DNA of 6,326 bases. Source: Kiritimatiellia bacterium. GTDB lineage: Bacteria; Verrucomicrobiota; Kiritimatiellia; RFP12; UBA3636. A program made the translations under genes and the position numbers. Position 1 is the first letter of the stretch, and every line of letters starts with the position of its first letter. Below the pieces are notes generated by a model. The model ran no database searches. It saw only the letters and a list, made by a program, of their open reading frames with translations, and was not told the origin of the DNA. The stretch spans positions 1-6,326 of the forward strand of contig JAEDLN010000140.1 in NCBI GenBank assembly GCA_016295275.1, in the 5' to 3' direction. Below, piece after piece: positions 4,136-6,326 of the stretch.

Positions 4136-5299
4136 ATGAAACGCTTCCTTCGATTTCTGCTTCGTTCCATCCTCTTCTGGATTGTCGTCATCCCGGTCTT
4201 TTTGCTCGTCCGGGCACGCTTCTTGCCGGAAGTGGAGGTCCCGGTTTTGCGCTATTCGCAAATCACGGCACAAACCGATTGCAGCGATGCCGTCTCCATC
4301 GAAACCTTCGAGCGTCATCTGATCTACCTTTGCAACGATTCCCGCTGCGAAACCATCCGGCCGAAACGCTTGCGCCAATATCAGCTCTGGGGTCGCCCCC
4401 TCCCCGCATACCCCTTGATCATCACCATCGACGTTCCTTCGCGCGATTTGCCCGAACTCATCGAACCGGTCTTGAAACAGTTTGGATACACGGCTATCGT
4501 CGCCCTTCCAACCGCCTTTATCGCGGATACGCCCGCAAGCCGCCGTTCCCTCAACGGCGTTCCCCTCCTTACATGGCCGGAAATTCGCGACGCCGAAGCA
4601 CGCGGAATCCTCTCGTTCGCAACCGCTACCCGCAATAATCCGCTCCTTTCCATCCACGAAAACCCGTTCAACGAAATCCGCGCCGGACGAACCGATTATC
4701 GCCGCGCACTCGGGAAAAAGAACGACGTCTTCATCTGCCCGAAAGAAGAGGCAACGCCTTCCTTGCAAACGGCAGCCAAACGCGCAAAAATCGGAATCGG
4801 TTTCGATTGCCGGAACGCCATCGCAACCGTTGGACCCGATACCGATCTTTCCGCGCTCCCGCGCGTCTGCGTCCGCGGCGGCTTCCACACCTTCCGCGTG
4901 CATCTTCTCCAAAATTCGGTCGATCCCGATTTCTACGGAGAACTGCGCGTCATCCACGAGAGCGGCTCCCCAATGCCCGCCAGCATCCGCGGATACCGCC
5001 CAACCGACTTCAAGCCTTTCGTCGCAATGGATGTCGATCGCCTGGAGAACCGGACCGAATACCGCCTGCCCGTCCCCTCCGAGCTTGAACTTCCCTTTCA
5101 GGTCTTTGTGTTCGACGAGTTTAGGGTCATTCCCTATTTCTCTGTCACGCTCGGCCGCGGTGATATCATCCGCGATAAAAACTACCGGAAACCACTCCTC
5201 AAGGACGATGGGTCGTTCGATCGGCTTCTCCGGGAAACAGATGACATCCTCTCTTCCATCGTCCCGGAGCCGATAACTGCGGAAACAACTGCAAAATGA
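4136..5299 (+). CDS. Membrane-anchored polysaccharide deacetylase-like protein, catalytic residues lost
   Basis: A 387-residue protein with a basic N-terminus, one membrane segment (about 11-27) and an outer domain resembling the NodB-type polysaccharide deacetylase fold. Strand 1 and the following helix, ITIDVPSRD (96-104) through PVLKQFGYTAIVALPTAFI (111-129), align with the family TFDDG motif and TFFV strand. LTWPEIRDAEARG (145-157) aligns with the segment before the second motif. By my alignment only Asp99 of the Asp pair remains, the metal-binding Asp is Val100, and the HxxxH motif has become Thr163 and Asn167. The zinc-triad chemistry therefore looks impossible. The C-terminal 240-360 seems beta-rich and is not recognised. 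It may bind glycans without cutting, or the match may be fold only. No ribosome binding site is visible. Its TGA overlaps the next ATG (ATGA). Confidence 0.7.
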   Translation: MKRFLRFLLRSILFWIVVIPVFLLVRARFLPEVEVPVLRYSQITAQTDCSDAVSIETFERHLIYLCNDSRCETIRPKRLRQYQLWGRPLPAYPLIITIDVPSRDLPELIEPVLKQFGYTAIVALPTAFIADTPASRRSLNGVPLLTWPEIRDAEARGILSFATATRNNPLLSIHENPFNEIRAGRTDYRRALGKKNDVFICPKEEATPSLQTAAKRAKIGIGFDCRNAIATVGPDTDLSALPRVCVRGGFHTFRVHLLQNSVDPDFYGELRVIHESGSPMPASIRGYRPTDFKPFVAMDVDRLENRTEYRLPVPSELELPFQVFVFDEFRVIPYFSVTLGRGDIIRDKNYRKPLLKDDGSFDRLLRETDDILSSIVPEPITAETTAK

Positions 5300-6174
5300 C
5301 GGAGCTGCTTCTTTACCCGATTTTGGCTTCCGTCCTGGTTGCCATTGTCTGCGGCGTCATGGGTCCTCTCACCCTTTTGCGCCACAACACCTACGCGGCA
5401 GGGGCTATATCCCACGCTTGCTTTGCAGGCCTTGGCGCCGCCCGATATTGCACCGTCGTATTCGGCCTCGGTTGGCTCTCGCCAATGGCAGGCGCCCTCC
5501 TTGTCGCCATTGGGACAGCCCTTTTTCTCGCCTCCCGCCGCAATGCCGCCGTCGGCAGAACCGCCGTAGCCGGATCCTCCGATTCCGCTCTTTCCGCCGT
5601 TTGGGCGGTCGGAATGGCAATCGGACTGCTCTTCCTCTCCGCAACCCCAGGCTATCAATCCGATCTCATCAATTACCTCTTCGGCTCTATCCTGCTCGTC
5701 ACGCCGGATATCCTCGTGGCAATGGCGATCCTCGCCTTGCTGATTCCACTCGCCGTTTTCCTCTTCCGGCGCGGCATCCTTTCCGTCTCTTTCAACGCCG
5801 AAGCCGCTACCCTCCGCGGCGAGACCACCGCTTTCTACGAACGCGTCATCTCCATTCTGACCGCCTGTACCGTCGTGCTGCTCGTACGGACGGTCGGCAT
5901 CATTCTCGTAATCGCCTTGCTGACACTCCCCGCACTCGCCGCTCGCCGGATTGCCAAACGCCTGCCCGCAATCCTCTGCCTCTCTTTCGGCTTTACGCTT
6001 CTCTCCCTTTTTGCAGGTCTTGCCCTCTCGTGGTACTTCGATATCCAGCCATCCGCTCCGACCGTTCTCATTGCCGCTTGCATGGCCCTCCTTGCACGCG
6101 CCTATTCCGCTTGCCGGAGAAAATACGCTTGCCCCTGCCGCCATGCCCACCATTTGGAGCCAACCCGAAAATGA
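5296..6174 (+). CDS. ABC-3 family metal transporter permease (ZnuB/MntB-like)
   Basis: Inner-membrane permease of a zinc, manganese or iron ABC importer. The 292 residues are very hydrophobic, with about eight predicted membrane segments, the usual size and shape for ABC-3 permeases. Family landmarks are GVMGPLTLLRHNTYAAGAISH (20-40) with conserved His40, DLINYLFGS (123-131), the cytoplasmic loop FNAEAATLRG (166-175; usually FD), and IILVIALLTLPALAAR (202-217). It ends in CRRKYACPCRHAHH (273-286), rich in Cys and His, which might bind metal. Zinc is the best guess but metal choice cannot be read. The partner ATPase and metal-binding lipoprotein are not within the window, so they may lie downstream or elsewhere. 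It starts by overlapping the upstream stop and ends by overlapping the next start (ATGA both times), implying coupled translation. Confidence 0.9.
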   Translation: MTELLLYPILASVLVAIVCGVMGPLTLLRHNTYAAGAISHACFAGLGAARYCTVVFGLGWLSPMAGALLVAIGTALFLASRRNAAVGRTAVAGSSDSALSAVWAVGMAIGLLFLSATPGYQSDLINYLFGSILLVTPDILVAMAILALLIPLAVFLFRRGILSVSFNAEAATLRGETTAFYERVISILTACTVVLLVRTVGIILVIALLTLPALAARRIAKRLPAILCLSFGFTLLSLFAGLALSWYFDIQPSAPTVLIAACMALLARAYSACRRKYACPCRHAHHLEPTRK

Positions 6175-6326
6175 AATGGTTCCTCATCGCCGTTTTGTCG
6201 CTTTTCACAATCGCCGTCGTCATTGGCGTCCGTTTCCAACATCGCGATGAAAGACAAATCCAAAAGGTATTTCGCTCCGTCGAATCGGCAATCGGAAAAT
6301 CCGGAGAAGAAACCTTGCTCGTCTCC
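6171..6326 (+). CDS. Hypothetical membrane-anchored or secreted protein, 3' end cut by window
   Basis: Begins with ATG at 6171, overlapping the permease stop by four bases, and stays open for 52 codons to the window end. The first residues, MKWFLIAVLSLFTIAVVIGV, form one strongly hydrophobic segment after a single Lys, which is a membrane anchor or signal peptide without a lipobox Cys. A charged helical stretch follows (RFQHRDERQIQKVFRSVESA, 21-40). TTGGAG at 6154-6159 is a weak ribosome binding site 11 bases before the start. I do not recognise the family. Its position suggests a role at the envelope with the permease. Confidence 0.75.
   Translation, partial: MKWFLIAVLSLFTIAVVIGVRFQHRDERQIQKVFRSVESAIGKSGEETLLVS

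Noticed and set aside
4040..4957. 305-codon - strand frame opposite the deacetylase-like gene
   Set aside because: Antisense shadow with no motifs. The + strand frame has a membrane anchor, family-like segments and coupled overlap with the next gene.
5182..6153. 323-codon - strand frame opposite the permease
   Set aside because: Antisense to a clear multi-pass permease; the Gly/Glu/Asp-rich product is what the complement of hydrophobic codons gives.

Overview
This is a 6.3-kb bacterial window carrying five complete genes and the start of a sixth, and the coding parts look like ordinary chromosome. Coding sequence is moderately GC-rich. One intergenic block is far richer in GC than the genes around it (about 78% by hand count over 2741-3180), the reverse of the usual bacterial pattern. 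There is no rRNA, tRNA, transposase, CRISPR array or phage gene. A member of the Verrucomicrobiota/Kiritimatiellota/Lentisphaerota (PVC) group would fit the gene content and style, but that is a guess; no marker gene in the window settles it.

Layout from left to right. (1) A Gfo/Idh/MocA-type NAD(P)-dependent sugar dehydrogenase on the + strand at 98-1204, with an extended -10 promoter directly in front of it. (2) A bidirectional hairpin terminator at 1264-1284 shared with the convergent gene. (3) On the - strand at 2627-1314, an iron-dependent group III alcohol dehydrogenase very like lactaldehyde reductase FucO. It carries an extra tail of about 50 residues rich in Lys, Ala and Pro, resembling histone H1 tails. 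Its promoter, leader hairpin and strong ribosome binding site are all visible. (4) A divergent intergenic region of 599 bp at 2628-3226. It contains 35-bp tandem repeats, a duplicated 39-bp element with a perfect 9-bp hairpin, further short repeats, two G-quadruplex-type motifs and a 20-bp GC palindrome beside a promoter. (5) A + strand operon from 3227 to the window end: a divergent SAM-methyltransferase-like protein, a membrane-anchored polysaccharide-deacetylase-like protein that has lost its metal ligands, an ABC-3 family (ZnuB/MntB-like) metal permease, and the first 52 residues of a small membrane-anchored protein. The last three genes are joined by ATGA stop/start overlaps.

Lactaldehyde reductase belongs to fucose and rhamnose breakdown, and the dehydrogenase at 98-1204 could act on a sugar derivative. 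The two are convergent and separated by a terminator, so they are not one operon. In the second operon the permease should work with an ATPase and a metal-binding lipoprotein that are not in the window. The roles of the methyltransferase-like and deacetylase-like proteins there are unknown.

The observations most worth a second look are the basic tail on the FucO homologue, two promoters whose -10 boxes end exactly six bases before an ATG (suggesting leaderless mRNAs), the layered GC-rich repeat block, and the apparently catalytically dead deacetylase coupled to a metal permease. No wholly new multi-gene system is evident.
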